Shown here one piece after another: positions 1-6,898 of a DNA stretch of 18,711 bases (position 1 is its first letter; each line of letters opens with the position of its first letter). The DNA is taken from positions 1-18,711 of the forward strand of contig CAJUOA010000067.1 of NCBI GenBank assembly GCA_910587785.1, given 5' to 3'. The notes below the pieces were generated by a model, which searched no databases, was not told where the DNA came from, and saw only the letters and a program-made list of their open reading frames with translations. This stretch comes from an uncultured Oscillospiraceae bacterium. Its GTDB lineage: Bacteria > Bacillota > Clostridia > Oscillospirales > Oscillospiraceae. The position numbers were made by a program, and so were the translations under genes.

Positions 1-53
1 TCGCTTTCGGTCATGGCATACTTCGCTGGCGTGATAGCTGCTCGGACGGTCAT
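1..53 (-). CDS. Start of an unidentified mobile-element gene (partial)
   Basis: Only the first 17 codons are inside the window, beginning MTVRAAITPAKYAMTES; the gene continues past the left edge. Its ATG (53-51) overlaps the TGA (52-50) of a short upstream frame as ATGA, so translation is probably coupled. The nearest good Shine-Dalgarno (AAAGGTGG, 70-77) sits 5 nt before a different ATG at 64 that encodes only MTTE. It lies downstream of tnpV and a consensus promoter, so it is an accessory gene of the same mobile element. A recombinase or a resistance gene are both possible; 17 residues are too few to decide. Confidence 0.45.
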   Translation of the reverse strand, partial: MTVRAAITPAKYAMTES

Positions 54-184
54 TCAGTTGTCATTTTCGCCACCTTTCTGTTTCTGGATTTTGGGTTATG
101 TATGAGAAAGGAAAAGCAGATACAAAAAACCGCCCACGGATTTTTCCGCAGTCGGTTATGTATCTGCCAAATGAAATATGTGTA
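50..184 (-). promoter_or_regulatory. Leader reading frame running through an attenuator hairpin
   Basis: After a TAA at 187-185 the minus strand stays open for 44 codons through the whole hairpin and ends in MTTE-TGA, overlapping the next gene's ATG. The frame includes the stretch NRLRKNPWAVF. The only ATG in it is at 64, with a good Shine-Dalgarno; any earlier start would be ATT, ATA, CTG or GTG. An open frame spanning a terminator-like stem is what ribosome-mediated attenuation leaders look like, as known for some antibiotic-resistance genes. That role is inferred. Confidence 0.4.
116..167 (-). terminator. Attenuator-like intrinsic terminator
   Basis: On the minus strand the inner stem begins AACCG (157-153) and closes with CGGTT (132-128). 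A near-continuous arm between them contains CGGA/TCCG around an A-rich loop, and six U follow directly. An outer perfect 9-bp inverted repeat, GCAGATACA (116-124) with TGTATCTGC (159-167), encloses it. The hairpin lies about 50 nt after the predicted transcription start and about 75 nt before the downstream gene, the place of an attenuator rather than of an end-of-operon terminator. Confidence 0.65.
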
Positions 185-203
185 TTATATAGACATCAGA
201 TAT

Positions 204-407
204 TCAGTTCAAATATGAACTCATTATAACCCAAACATCCGTTCTTGTCAAGCCCTGCCGAAGAAAATTTTTGAGGGAGGCGGCGGACAGGCGATCAGCG
301 ATGGTACAAACGCAAAGGAAAAACTCCCACAAGGTCCCGCCCATAGGGGGAGCCTTGCGGAAGCCTGTACGCTTTTGCGCTGGTGCAAATGCCGGGGCGC
401 TGGTCAT
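204..407 (-). CDS. Doubtful small ORF overlapping the tnpV stop
   Basis: A 67-codon frame starts MTSAPAFAPAQ at an ATG that overlaps the tnpV TGA as ATGA, which would permit coupled translation. It has no ribosome-binding site of its own, and its 3' end lies on top of the consensus promoter (223-251), so its sequence is constrained by that function. I recognise no family. It may be only the tnpV-to-promoter spacer; it is listed because the stop/start overlap is exact. Confidence 0.22.
   Translation of the reverse strand: MTSAPAFAPAQKRTGFRKAPPMGGTLWEFFLCVCTIADRLSAASLKNFLRQGLTRTDVWVIMSSYLN
223..251 (-). promoter_or_regulatory. Perfect-consensus sigma-70/sigma-A promoter
   Basis: The minus strand carries TTGACA (251-246) and TATAAT (228-223) separated by exactly 17 nt. 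This is a full match to the housekeeping promoter consensus. It reads leftward through the attenuator hairpin toward the partial gene at the left edge. Confidence 0.8.
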
Positions 408-790
408 GTATAGATCAGCTCATGCTTGATGCTTTCCTCGGCGCGGTTCACAATACTGTTCATGACCTTGACCCATTCCCACTGTGACTGGCGCTTCAAA
501 TCCTCAGTCACGCCTTCGGCGATAGCCATCTGCTGAATGAGTACCCGACAGCGTTCCTTTGCCTGTTCGTCCAGGTCGGCAAGGTAGTTGTGCAGCTTGC
601 CCGTCAAAATCAGATGATTCAGCAGAAGCGAGTTCGTTTCTTCCAGATACGCCCGGTGCATCCGCCCCCACTTCCCAATGGGACGGTCATCGTCCTCCGG
701 AAGTTCGATAGCCGGGATGTAGTAGTCCCCAACAAGGACATAATCAAGGCCGTTCATCTCATCATGTATCCTCGGTTTCAATTCATTCAT
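404..790 (-). CDS. tnpV: TnpV family transposon-encoded protein
   Basis: This 128-residue protein has the features of the TnpV family found on Tn4451/Tn4453-like clostridial mobilizable transposons and related integrative elements. It begins MNELKPRIHDEMNGLDYV, then has GDYYIP, a PIGKWGRMHRAYLEE segment, LTGKLHNYLADLDEQA, and a C-terminal EGVTEDL...WVKVMNSI.NRAEESIKHELIY. The molecular function of TnpV is not established; it is small, charged, soluble and probably alpha-helical. The ATG at 790 is supported by GGAGG six nt upstream. Length is normal for the family and the frame is intact. A promoter, attenuator and another gene follow downstream, typical of such an element's accessory region. 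Confidence 0.88.
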   Translation of the reverse strand: MNELKPRIHDEMNGLDYVLVGDYYIPAIELPEDDDRPIGKWGRMHRAYLEETNSLLLNHLILTGKLHNYLADLDEQAKERCRVLIQQMAIAEGVTEDLKRQSQWEWVKVMNSIVNRAEESIKHELIYT

Positions 791-937
791 AGCGTTCCTC
801 CGTCATTTCAGATGTTTTCGGTAGCGGCTACCGATAATGCGATACGGGTCTTTATCTCCTTTCCTACGACCGCAAGTCCTATTCACCACAAATGAGCCGC
901 AGTCATATATTTGGTGGCAGAAACCACCCTCTACATA
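791..937. other. Noncoding mobile-element edge with two small hairpins
   Basis: This stretch lies upstream of tnpV. It contains a 15-bp palindrome, CGGTAGC-G-GCTACCG (819-833), and a shorter hairpin GGTGG/CCACC (913-917 with 924-928). No convincing promoter or ORF is visible. The surface-protein relic stops being recognisable at about 938, so the junction between mobile element and older chromosome should lie near here, but no terminal inverted repeat or target duplication can be assigned from this window. Confidence 0.4.
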
Positions 938-1703
938 TTAACTCTCAGTACCAGATGCTGTGGGATTTATACTAATGCTCGGCCTCGCCTTCTGGATCTC
1001 CGCTTTGACCCACGCGGCGGGGATGCCCGTGTAATTCACGCTGTCCGCTGCCTTGTACCTGACAGTGTATATGCCTGCATCCTTAGCCGTGGGGATGCTC
1101 TCCGAATATGTGCCGTACCGCTCCAGTCTGTACTCGATTTTGCCGATGCCATCCTTTGTGCTGCCGGGGGTGACAAGTCCTTGATCGGTTCCGTCATAGG
1201 TCAAGGTCCTCCCTGCTGGGGCGCTGTCCAGCTTCGCATCAAACGGCGCACTGTCCGTGTTGGACTGGCTGTAGCCGTCCGCAGCCTCCCTGTACGCTTC
1301 AACGGTTAATCCGCCTGTGCCCTCTATCACCTAAGGTTCGGCACGTTTATCATCCTGATCCAGCGTATAAGTCCCGTCTCCGAGCACCGCAGCGTCCATC
1401 CCGTCCATCTGCTCTCACAGGGACACACAGGGGAACAGGTCCACCTGCTCCTGCCCGGCCTCTTCGGACTCGTCCGGATTCAGGCGGCACTCAGCCGTCT
1501 ACCCGTGGACGCAGTCATCGTCGTGGGTATGAGTGCATTCCCCCTCCGGTACTGGCAAAACGCACCCGCATTCATTCGTGTGCGCCGGATGGTGCGGACG
1601 CAGCCCGCCGCCCCTCCCCCGCGTCAACGGCAGATCACACCGCAGGAAACAGGTCCAGGCACAGCGCCAGAGCGACAATGAAACTCAACACTCTGCGTTT
1701 CAT
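938..1703 (-). pseudogene. Degraded and truncated cell-surface protein gene
   Basis: The relic starts at an ATG (1703-1701) with GGGAGG six nt upstream and encodes a clear signal peptide beginning MKRRVLSFIVALALCL. A TGA follows after 22 codons. Reading then moves to another frame with a Cys/His-rich stretch (HPAHTNECGC, ECTHTHDDDCVHG) typical of large Firmicute surface proteins, interrupted by TAG (about 1500) and TGA (about 1414). After a further TAG (about 1333) the same frame gives about 130 residues of an Ig-like/MBG-type repeat (SAPAGRTLTYDGTDQG, DAGIYTVRYKA). This ends abruptly at TAA 938-940, next to mobile-element sequence. One frameshift, several stops and a missing 3' part make function very unlikely. 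The exact adhesin family is uncertain. Confidence 0.7.
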
Positions 1704-2112
1704 GCGATAACCTCCCAAACTCGTGTGGAAGCGGCGGACAGTGCACACTTCCCCAATATATTCCCCGAAATTATACCGCCAAAACAGCCCATTTTGATGC
1801 GGAAACCAGATACAGCGGTTCTGTGTCCCTGGGCTGGGCAAAGATACGCACTCTCAGCAGTATGCCGGCTGTATGCGCCGGTGGGAGGTGACCCGCTCAT
1901 CTCAGGATGCAGGCCGGATAAGGAGCTTTACCCTTCCCGGCGGCGAATACATCCGGGAAATGCTGAAGGCGGAGAAAGATTTATGTGGCGGGCGTGGATG
2001 TTTCTTTGATAGGCCTTGTATTCTCCTGCCATATGATGTAAAATAGGAAGAGGATAGACTCTGATCCACAGTTAAAAACAGATACATCTGATGATTTGAT
2101 AGGAGGTACCAA
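1704..2112. other. Intergenic region upstream of glgA
   Basis: This 409-bp region separates the divergent surface-protein relic from glgA. It holds the predicted glgA promoter and a strong Shine-Dalgarno, AGGAGGT at 2101-2107. A 57-codon plus-strand frame (1873-2046, starting MRRWEVTRSS) crosses it, but it overlaps the promoter and has no recognisable family. No other structure is seen. Confidence 0.5.
2016..2044 (+). promoter_or_regulatory. Predicted glgA promoter
   Basis: TTGTAT (2016-2021) and TAAAAT (2039-2044) are separated by 17 nt, a reasonable sigma-A-type match. Transcription would begin near 2051, giving a leader of about 60 nt before the glgA ATG. Confidence 0.5.
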
Positions 2113-4137
2113 ATGGCAAAAAAGAAGGGGAGCATGAGCAGCAAAAAGTCCGGCGCTCCAGTGGAAGCAGCCGCAGTAGAGCAGAAGGCTGAAACTGCAA
2201 AAAAGAACACAGCGAAAGCTGTGAAGGAAGAGACCGGCGCAGCGGCTCTCAAAGAGACGAAAGCCGCTGCGAAAGAACTGCCGAAGGCAAAAGCTGAGGA
2301 GGCGGTCAAGGAAGCTCCTGCCGCCGCCGTTAAGACCGAGGAGGCGGTCAAGGAAGTTCCTGCCGCCGTTAAGACCGAGGAGGCGGTTAAGGAAGCTCCT
2401 GCCGCCGTTAAGACCGAGGAGGCGGCTAAGGAAGCTCCTGCCGTCGCAAAGACCGAGGAGGCGGTCAAGGAAGCTCCTGTGGCTGCCGCAGAGCCCGTAG
2501 AGACCGTCAAGAAAGCTTCTCCCGCGAAAAAAACGGCAAAGCCTGCCGCAGAGGACGCTCCCGCCGTCAAACGCCGGAGCACAGCGAAAAAAACGTCTCA
2601 GCCAGAGAAACCTGCCAAAGCCGCCGCAGAGGACGCCCAGACGGCGGAGCCTGCGTCCGCGGCAGCGCCGGAGGAAACCTGGGTGTCCCCCAGAAGGAGC
2701 GTCGCGTTTATCGGTTCGGAGTGCTACCCCTTTGTCAAGACCGGCGGGCTGGGCGACGTCATGTACGCACTCCCCAAGGAGCTGGTGAAGCAGAACTGCG
2801 ATGTGCGGGTCATCCTTCCGCGCTACAAGTGCATCCCGTGGGAGTATCATGAGAAAATGATCTACCGCGGCGACTTTCAGATGGACCTCTGCGCGGATGG
2901 CCGCTCCTTCTATGTGGGGATCATGGAGTACGTGTGGGACGGCGTGGTGTATGATTTCATTGATAATGAGGAGTTTTTCAGCGTGGGAAATCCGTACACC
3001 AATCTGATCGAGGATATCCCCAGATACTGCTATTTCGCCAAAGCGGCCCTGGCGGCGCTGAACTACATGGACTGGATCCCCGATATCATCCACTGCCATG
3101 ACTGGCAGGCCGCCCTGGTCCCCGTGTATCTGAGGACGCAGTTTGCCCGGACAAAGCTGACCACCGCGAAGACTATCCTGACCATCCACAACCTGCGCTT
3201 CCAGGGGATCTACAACATCCCGACGATCAGCTACTGGTCCGGACTGCCGGGATATGTCTTCAACATGGGCGCTCTGAAGACAGGGTATCAGGACGCCAAT
3301 ATGCTCAAGGGCGGCTTGACGTATGCCAACATCATCACAACGGTGAGCCAGACATATGCGGGAGAGATTCAGAGCCCATATTATGGCGAGACGCTGGATG
3401 CCCATCTGCGCTACCACTCCGGCAAACTGCGGGGCATCGTCAACGGCATCGACTATGACATCTGGAATCCCGCTGTCGATGCCCGGCTGTACGAGAATTA
3501 CGACATCACCAACGTGCTGGACAAGAAGAAGGAGAACAAGCGCAAGCTTCAGGAGGAGCTGGGACTGGAGCAGGACGGCCACAAATTTGTGATCGGGCTG
3601 ATCTCCCGGCTGACCAACCAGAAGGGCCTGGATCTGGTCAACGCCATCCTCCCGCAGGTCATGGACGAGCACACCCAGTTCGTGGTGCTCGGCACCGGAG
3701 ACCGGGTCTATGAGGATTCCTTCCGGTATTATGAGAATGCGTATAAGGGAAATGTGTGCTCCAATATCATGTACGATGAGACCCGGGCCCACCGAATCTA
3801 CGCGGGCGCGGATGCGCTGCTGGTCCCCTCCCAGTTTGAGCCCTGCGGCCTCACGCAGTTGATCGCCATGCACTACGGCACGGTGCCCATCGTTCGGGAG
3901 ACCGGCGGCTTGAAGGATACGGTGGAGCCCTACAACATGTACTCCAACTGGGGGAATGGGTTCACCTTTGACCGCTATGATGCCGGTCTGCTGCTGGATG
4001 CTATCAACAGGGCCAAGACCTTCTATTTTGAGAACCGCTGGTGCTGGGATGAAATGGTTCAGCGGGATATGGATAAGGACGTGTCCTGGGAGAGTTCCGC
4101 TAAGAAGTACAAGGATCTGTATCTGGAGCTGGCCTGA
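2113..4137 (+). CDS. glgA: Glycogen synthase with long repetitive N-terminal extension
   Basis: The GT5 glycogen synthase core adds glucose from ADP-glucose to alpha-1,4-glucan in the cytoplasm. It begins near residue 195 and carries KTGGLGD (209-215, the ADP-glucose-binding K-x-G-G-L site), HDWQAALVP, TIHNLRFQGIY, VNGIDYDIWNP (from 443), SRLTNQKGLD (from 498), and PSQFEPCGLTQ (from 572) containing the conserved Glu576. The core is of normal length (about 480 residues). Residues 1-190 are unusual: Lys/Ala/Glu/Pro-rich, low complexity, with about five 13-14-residue repeats (60-125) and later PAKKTAKPAAE-like patches resembling histone-H1-type tails. The ATG at 2113 has AGGAGGT five nt upstream, so the extension is translated. 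The gene appears monocistronic, with its own promoter and strong terminator; no other glg gene is in the window. Confidence 0.96.
   Translation: MAKKKGSMSSKKSGAPVEAAAVEQKAETAKKNTAKAVKEETGAAALKETKAAAKELPKAKAEEAVKEAPAAAVKTEEAVKEVPAAVKTEEAVKEAPAAVKTEEAAKEAPAVAKTEEAVKEAPVAAAEPVETVKKASPAKKTAKPAAEDAPAVKRRSTAKKTSQPEKPAKAAAEDAQTAEPASAAAPEETWVSPRRSVAFIGSECYPFVKTGGLGDVMYALPKELVKQNCDVRVILPRYKCIPWEYHEKMIYRGDFQMDLCADGRSFYVGIMEYVWDGVVYDFIDNEEFFSVGNPYTNLIEDIPRYCYFAKAALAALNYMDWIPDIIHCHDWQAALVPVYLRTQFARTKLTTAKTILTIHNLRFQGIYNIPTISYWSGLPGYVFNMGALKTGYQDANMLKGGLTYANIITTVSQTYAGEIQSPYYGETLDAHLRYHSGKLRGIVNGIDYDIWNPAVDARLYENYDITNVLDKKKENKRKLQEELGLEQDGHKFVIGLISRLTNQKGLDLVNAILPQVMDEHTQFVVLGTGDRVYEDSFRYYENAYKGNVCSNIMYDETRAHRIYAGADALLVPSQFEPCGLTQLIAMHYGTVPIVRETGGLKDTVEPYNMYSNWGNGFTFDRYDAGLLLDAINRAKTFYFENRWCWDEMVQRDMDKDVSWESSAKKYKDLYLELA
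2290..2487 (+). repeat. Tandem 39-bp coding repeats in glgA
   Basis: Five consecutive units of 42, 39, 39, 39 and 39 bp start at 2290, 2332, 2371, 2410 and 2449. They encode variants of KTEEAVKEAPAAV. Units two and three are almost identical in DNA, while units one, four and five have diverged, consistent with repeated in-frame duplication. Copy number could vary between strains without breaking the frame. Confidence 0.9.
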
Positions 4138-4198
4138 TGGGTGAAAAGCCCTGGAGCCGTATGGCTTGCACACATAGAGAAGTTTTGTAAATCTGCGG

Positions 4199-4238
4199 GC
4201 AGCAGCACGGTATCACAGCGCCGTGCTGCTGCTTTTTT
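4199..4238 (+). terminator. Intrinsic terminator of glgA
   Basis: A perfect 12-bp stem, GCAGCAGCACGG (4199-4210) with CCGTGCTGCTGC (4221-4232), has a 10-nt loop and is followed directly by six T. It lies 62 bp after the glgA stop. Confidence 0.93.
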
Positions 4239-4299
4239 AACTGTGCGGTACAGGAGCGCTGTCTTTCAAATGATCCAAGCCTTCTTTACCTCTGAAAAG

Positions 4300-4328
4300 G
4301 CAGAGGCGCTGCCACTCAGCGCCTCTGC
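4300..4328 (-). terminator. Terminator of the polysaccharide operon, overlapping the last stop codon
   Basis: A perfect 12-bp stem, GCAGAGGCGCTG (4300-4311) with CAGCGCCTCTGC (4317-4328), has a 5-nt loop; in the minus direction it is followed by CTTTTC. The stop codon of the last operon gene (4318-4316) sits at the junction of stem and loop, so the final codons also form the terminator arm. The T-tract is short, so strength is less certain than for the glgA terminator. Confidence 0.7.
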
Positions 4329-5449
4329 CGCACTGTCTGCTCCAAAAGCAGGCCGTCATACAGCCCCAGCACCACCGGAAGGACCCTCTCAAGGCTGTAC
4401 TGCTCCACATGTTCCCTTGCCCGCGCCCCAAGCTGCCGCCGAAGGCTGTCCGAGTCCATCAGGCGCTGGATCTGCGCCGCGCAGGCGGCGTCATCGCCGT
4501 ATGGATATAGCAGACCCGCCTCATGGTCCGACAGCAGGTCGCTGGTCCCCTTGACGTCGCTGGCCACGATCGGAAGCCCGGCATACATCGCCTCCATGAT
4601 ATGGAACGGCAGGCCCTCGCTCCGGCTGCCGGAGACGGCAGCGTCCGCCATACCGCACCACTCCGGCATGTTGCGCACATATCCGGGGAACAGCACGCGG
4701 CGGTCAAGCCCAAACTGCCGCGCCATTTGCCGGCACTGCTCACACAGTGCGCCGTCCCCCGTCAGGACCAGCACGGCCTGTTCCGGCAGACGCCTCATGG
4801 CACGGATCAAAACCTCCTGGCTCTTTCGCTTTGAAAACTCCGCCGCATAGAGCAGTACAAACGCCCCCTGCGGGATCCCCAGCGCCTCCCGCAGTCTCTC
4901 CCGGCTGCCGGATGCCGCCCGCGAAAAACCGGCGAAATCCACTCCGATACCCGGAATATGTACCACATTCGCGCCCAGCCGGTACCTCTGCGCGGTCTGG
5001 AGGTCCCAGCGGTTCATGGTCAGCACCAGGTCCGTCACAGGCGCCATCCACTGCTCCGCCGCCAGCAGCAGCCTCCGCTTCGGGAGCGGCGTCTGCCCGT
5101 CAAACAGATAGCCGTGGACCGTGTTGACCACCAGCGGACGCCGTTCCATCCCCAGCAGCGCCAGCCTGGTAAAAAAAGCCGCCAGGGAGGTGTGGACGCT
5201 GATAAGCTCGTACCCCTCCTCCCGAATCAGCTCCCGCAGGAGCGCCGCCGCCCTGAAGTTCCTGGGCGACCCCATAGATTTCGTAAATGGGACCTCCAAG
5301 ACCCGCTCCGTATACGGCGCCGAAGCCGGGGCGTCTCCGCAGGCCGCATGGACCCTCCAGCCCAGGCCCTGAAAGTGCCGCAGGTACGGGAGGTGGAAGT
5401 TTTGGATGTGGGACCAGGTGGAAGCGGCAAACAGCATCTTTCGTTCCAT
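4316..5449 (-). CDS. GT4 family glycosyltransferase
   Basis: This 377-residue GT-B enzyme transfers an activated sugar to a growing lipid-linked glycan at the cytoplasmic membrane face. The N-terminal domain starts KMLFAASTWSHIQNFHLPYL, and NTVHGYLFDG lies before the linker. The C-terminal domain has HIPGIGVDF, YAAEFSKRKSQEVL and SRSEGLPFHIMEAM, in which Glu278 and Glu286 form the EX7E pair. It resembles EpsD/TuaC/WbpH-type capsule and exopolysaccharide enzymes; donor and acceptor cannot be assigned. AGGAGG lies eight nt before the ATG. It is the last gene of the operon, 25 bp after the priming transferase gene, which suggests that it adds an early sugar to the primed lipid. Length is normal. 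Confidence 0.9.
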   Translation of the reverse strand: MERKMLFAASTWSHIQNFHLPYLRHFQGLGWRVHAACGDAPASAPYTERVLEVPFTKSMGSPRNFRAAALLRELIREEGYELISVHTSLAAFFTRLALLGMERRPLVVNTVHGYLFDGQTPLPKRRLLLAAEQWMAPVTDLVLTMNRWDLQTAQRYRLGANVVHIPGIGVDFAGFSRAASGSRERLREALGIPQGAFVLLYAAEFSKRKSQEVLIRAMRRLPEQAVLVLTGDGALCEQCRQMARQFGLDRRVLFPGYVRNMPEWCGMADAAVSGSRSEGLPFHIMEAMYAGLPIVASDVKGTSDLLSDHEAGLLYPYGDDAACAAQIQRLMDSDSLRRQLGARAREHVEQYSLERVLPVVLGLYDGLLLEQTVRQRR

Positions 5450-5474
5450 ATCGTGCGCCTCCTCTGTGCCGCAG

Positions 5475-6863
5475 TCAGTTCAGTACCTCGCTGTTCATAA
5501 ATTTCCCCTTGAATACCGTTGCCAGCAGGATCTCGATGTCAAACATGAGGCTCCAGTGCTCAATGTAGTAGATATCATGCTCGACGCGCGCCTTGATCGA
5601 GGTATCGCCCCGCAGGCCGTTGATCTGCGCCCAGCCCGTGATGCCCGGGCGGACCTGGTGCTTCACCATGTAGAGGGGGACGTCCTCTTTGAACTGCTCC
5701 ACAAAAAACGGCAGTTCAGGCCGGGGCCCCACCAGGCTCATCTCGCCCTTGAGTACATTAAAGAACTGCGGGAGCTCGTCCAGGGAGCACTTTCGCAGGA
5801 ACGCGCCGAATTTTGTTTTCCGCACGTCCCTGTCCGAGGACCAGCTGGTGTCCTGTCCGGTATTGACGCGCATGGAGCGGAATTTATACATGTAAAAGGG
5901 TTTTTTGTTCCGGCCGATCCGCTTCTGTCTGAAGATGACAGGTCCGGGAGAGGACAGCTTGACGCCTATGGCGCACGCCAGCATGACCGGCGATGTCATG
6001 AGGATCAGCAGCAGGGAGCCAATGATATCCATTGCCCGCTTGCAGAACGCATTGGCCCAGTTGTCCAGCGGGATATGGCGGATGTTCACCATCGGGATCC
6101 CATCCAGGTCGTCAAAGCGGGGGTTTGAGGACATATAGGGCGCGTAAAATGGGATGATGGACAACTTGGTTCCCGTCTTTTCGCAGGCCGCGATGATCTG
6201 GGGCGTGCGCTGGTAGTCCTCCGGCGCGATGGCCGAGACCACCTCGTCCGGACGGTGCCGGTCCAGGAGCGTTTCCAGGGCCTCAAAGCTGCCCAGGTAC
6301 TTCAGATCAAGCTCCTTTGACCTCTGCACGGCCACATAGCCGATGGGGTGATAGCCCAGCTCCTTCTCCCCCCGGACCTTCTCCAGATAGCTCCGGGCCA
6401 TCTGCCCGCTGCCCAGGAGGAGCACATGCTTTTGGTTATATCCCTTTTGGCGGAAGAGGCGCAGCGTCTTGCGCAGGGCGATCCGTTTTCCGCTGAGCAG
6501 GCCCACGCTGAGAAAGAAGTAGACCGCCAGGGTCCATCTGGAATAGTCGATGTAGTGCTGTACAAACAGGAAGCTCAGCAGCAGCGCCATGACCAGAGCG
6601 CTGGAGAGCCACAAGCTGGACAGCTCCTTCCGCAGGTGCGTCCTGCGAAAGGACTTATACAGCCCGGCGGCCGCATAGGCGAACAGCTGCGCCAGCGTCA
6701 GGAATACTCCCAGCACCAGGTAACTGGACAGCGGCACCGAGATGATCCCGCCTTTGACCGCATAAAAGCGGACCCAGAACGCGATGGGCAGGGACAGATA
6801 CAGGATCAGAGCGTCCGTGAGGACATGGAGGCGGTTAAACAGTTGTTGGTTCTCTTTTATCAT
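5475..6863 (-). CDS. Undecaprenyl-phosphate sugar-1-phosphate transferase (priming enzyme)
   Basis: A 462-residue polyprenol phosphate:hexose-1-phosphate transferase of the WcaJ/CpsE/WbaP superfamily. It transfers a sugar-1-phosphate from a UDP-sugar to undecaprenyl phosphate and starts glycan assembly. The N-terminal part has about four membrane segments and a Rossmann-like domain (HVLLLGSGQMARSYLEKV). The C-terminal catalytic domain has KRAMDIIGS (275), then a hydrophobic re-entrant segment, SPGPVIFRQKRIG, YKFRSM (326-331), the Asp-Glu pair in DELPQ (362-366) and GPRPE (379-383), followed by PGITGWAQINGLRG. Length matches the undecaprenyl-phosphate glucose phosphotransferase group, but whether the sugar is glucose, galactose or an amino sugar is unknown. 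GGAG precedes the ATG by seven nt. Confidence 0.95.
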   Translation of the reverse strand: MIKENQQLFNRLHVLTDALILYLSLPIAFWVRFYAVKGGIISVPLSSYLVLGVFLTLAQLFAYAAAGLYKSFRRTHLRKELSSLWLSSALVMALLLSFLFVQHYIDYSRWTLAVYFFLSVGLLSGKRIALRKTLRLFRQKGYNQKHVLLLGSGQMARSYLEKVRGEKELGYHPIGYVAVQRSKELDLKYLGSFEALETLLDRHRPDEVVSAIAPEDYQRTPQIIAACEKTGTKLSIIPFYAPYMSSNPRFDDLDGIPMVNIRHIPLDNWANAFCKRAMDIIGSLLLILMTSPVMLACAIGVKLSSPGPVIFRQKRIGRNKKPFYMYKFRSMRVNTGQDTSWSSDRDVRKTKFGAFLRKCSLDELPQFFNVLKGEMSLVGPRPELPFFVEQFKEDVPLYMVKHQVRPGITGWAQINGLRGDTSIKARVEHDIYYIEHWSLMFDIEILLATVFKGKFMNSEVLN

Positions 6864-6898
6864 AATCGTGCTCCAGACAAAGTGGTCCCGGCGGACGG

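Noticed and set aside
1533..2009. 158-codon plus-strand frame over the surface-protein relic
   Set aside because: The opposite strand shows a signal peptide with a ribosome-binding site and recognisable domains; this frame shows none.
1873..2046. 57-codon plus-strand frame before glgA
   Set aside because: It overlaps the predicted glgA promoter and has no Shine-Dalgarno or known homology; kept only as a remark in the intergenic entry.
2290..2487. Regular repeats that might suggest a CRISPR array
   Set aside because: The units are contiguous, in frame and coding, with no spacers; they are protein repeats in glgA.
1981..4173. 730-codon minus-strand frame opposite glgA
   Set aside because: It is the antisense shadow of a well-supported GT5 enzyme; its sequence is low-complexity and has no family features.
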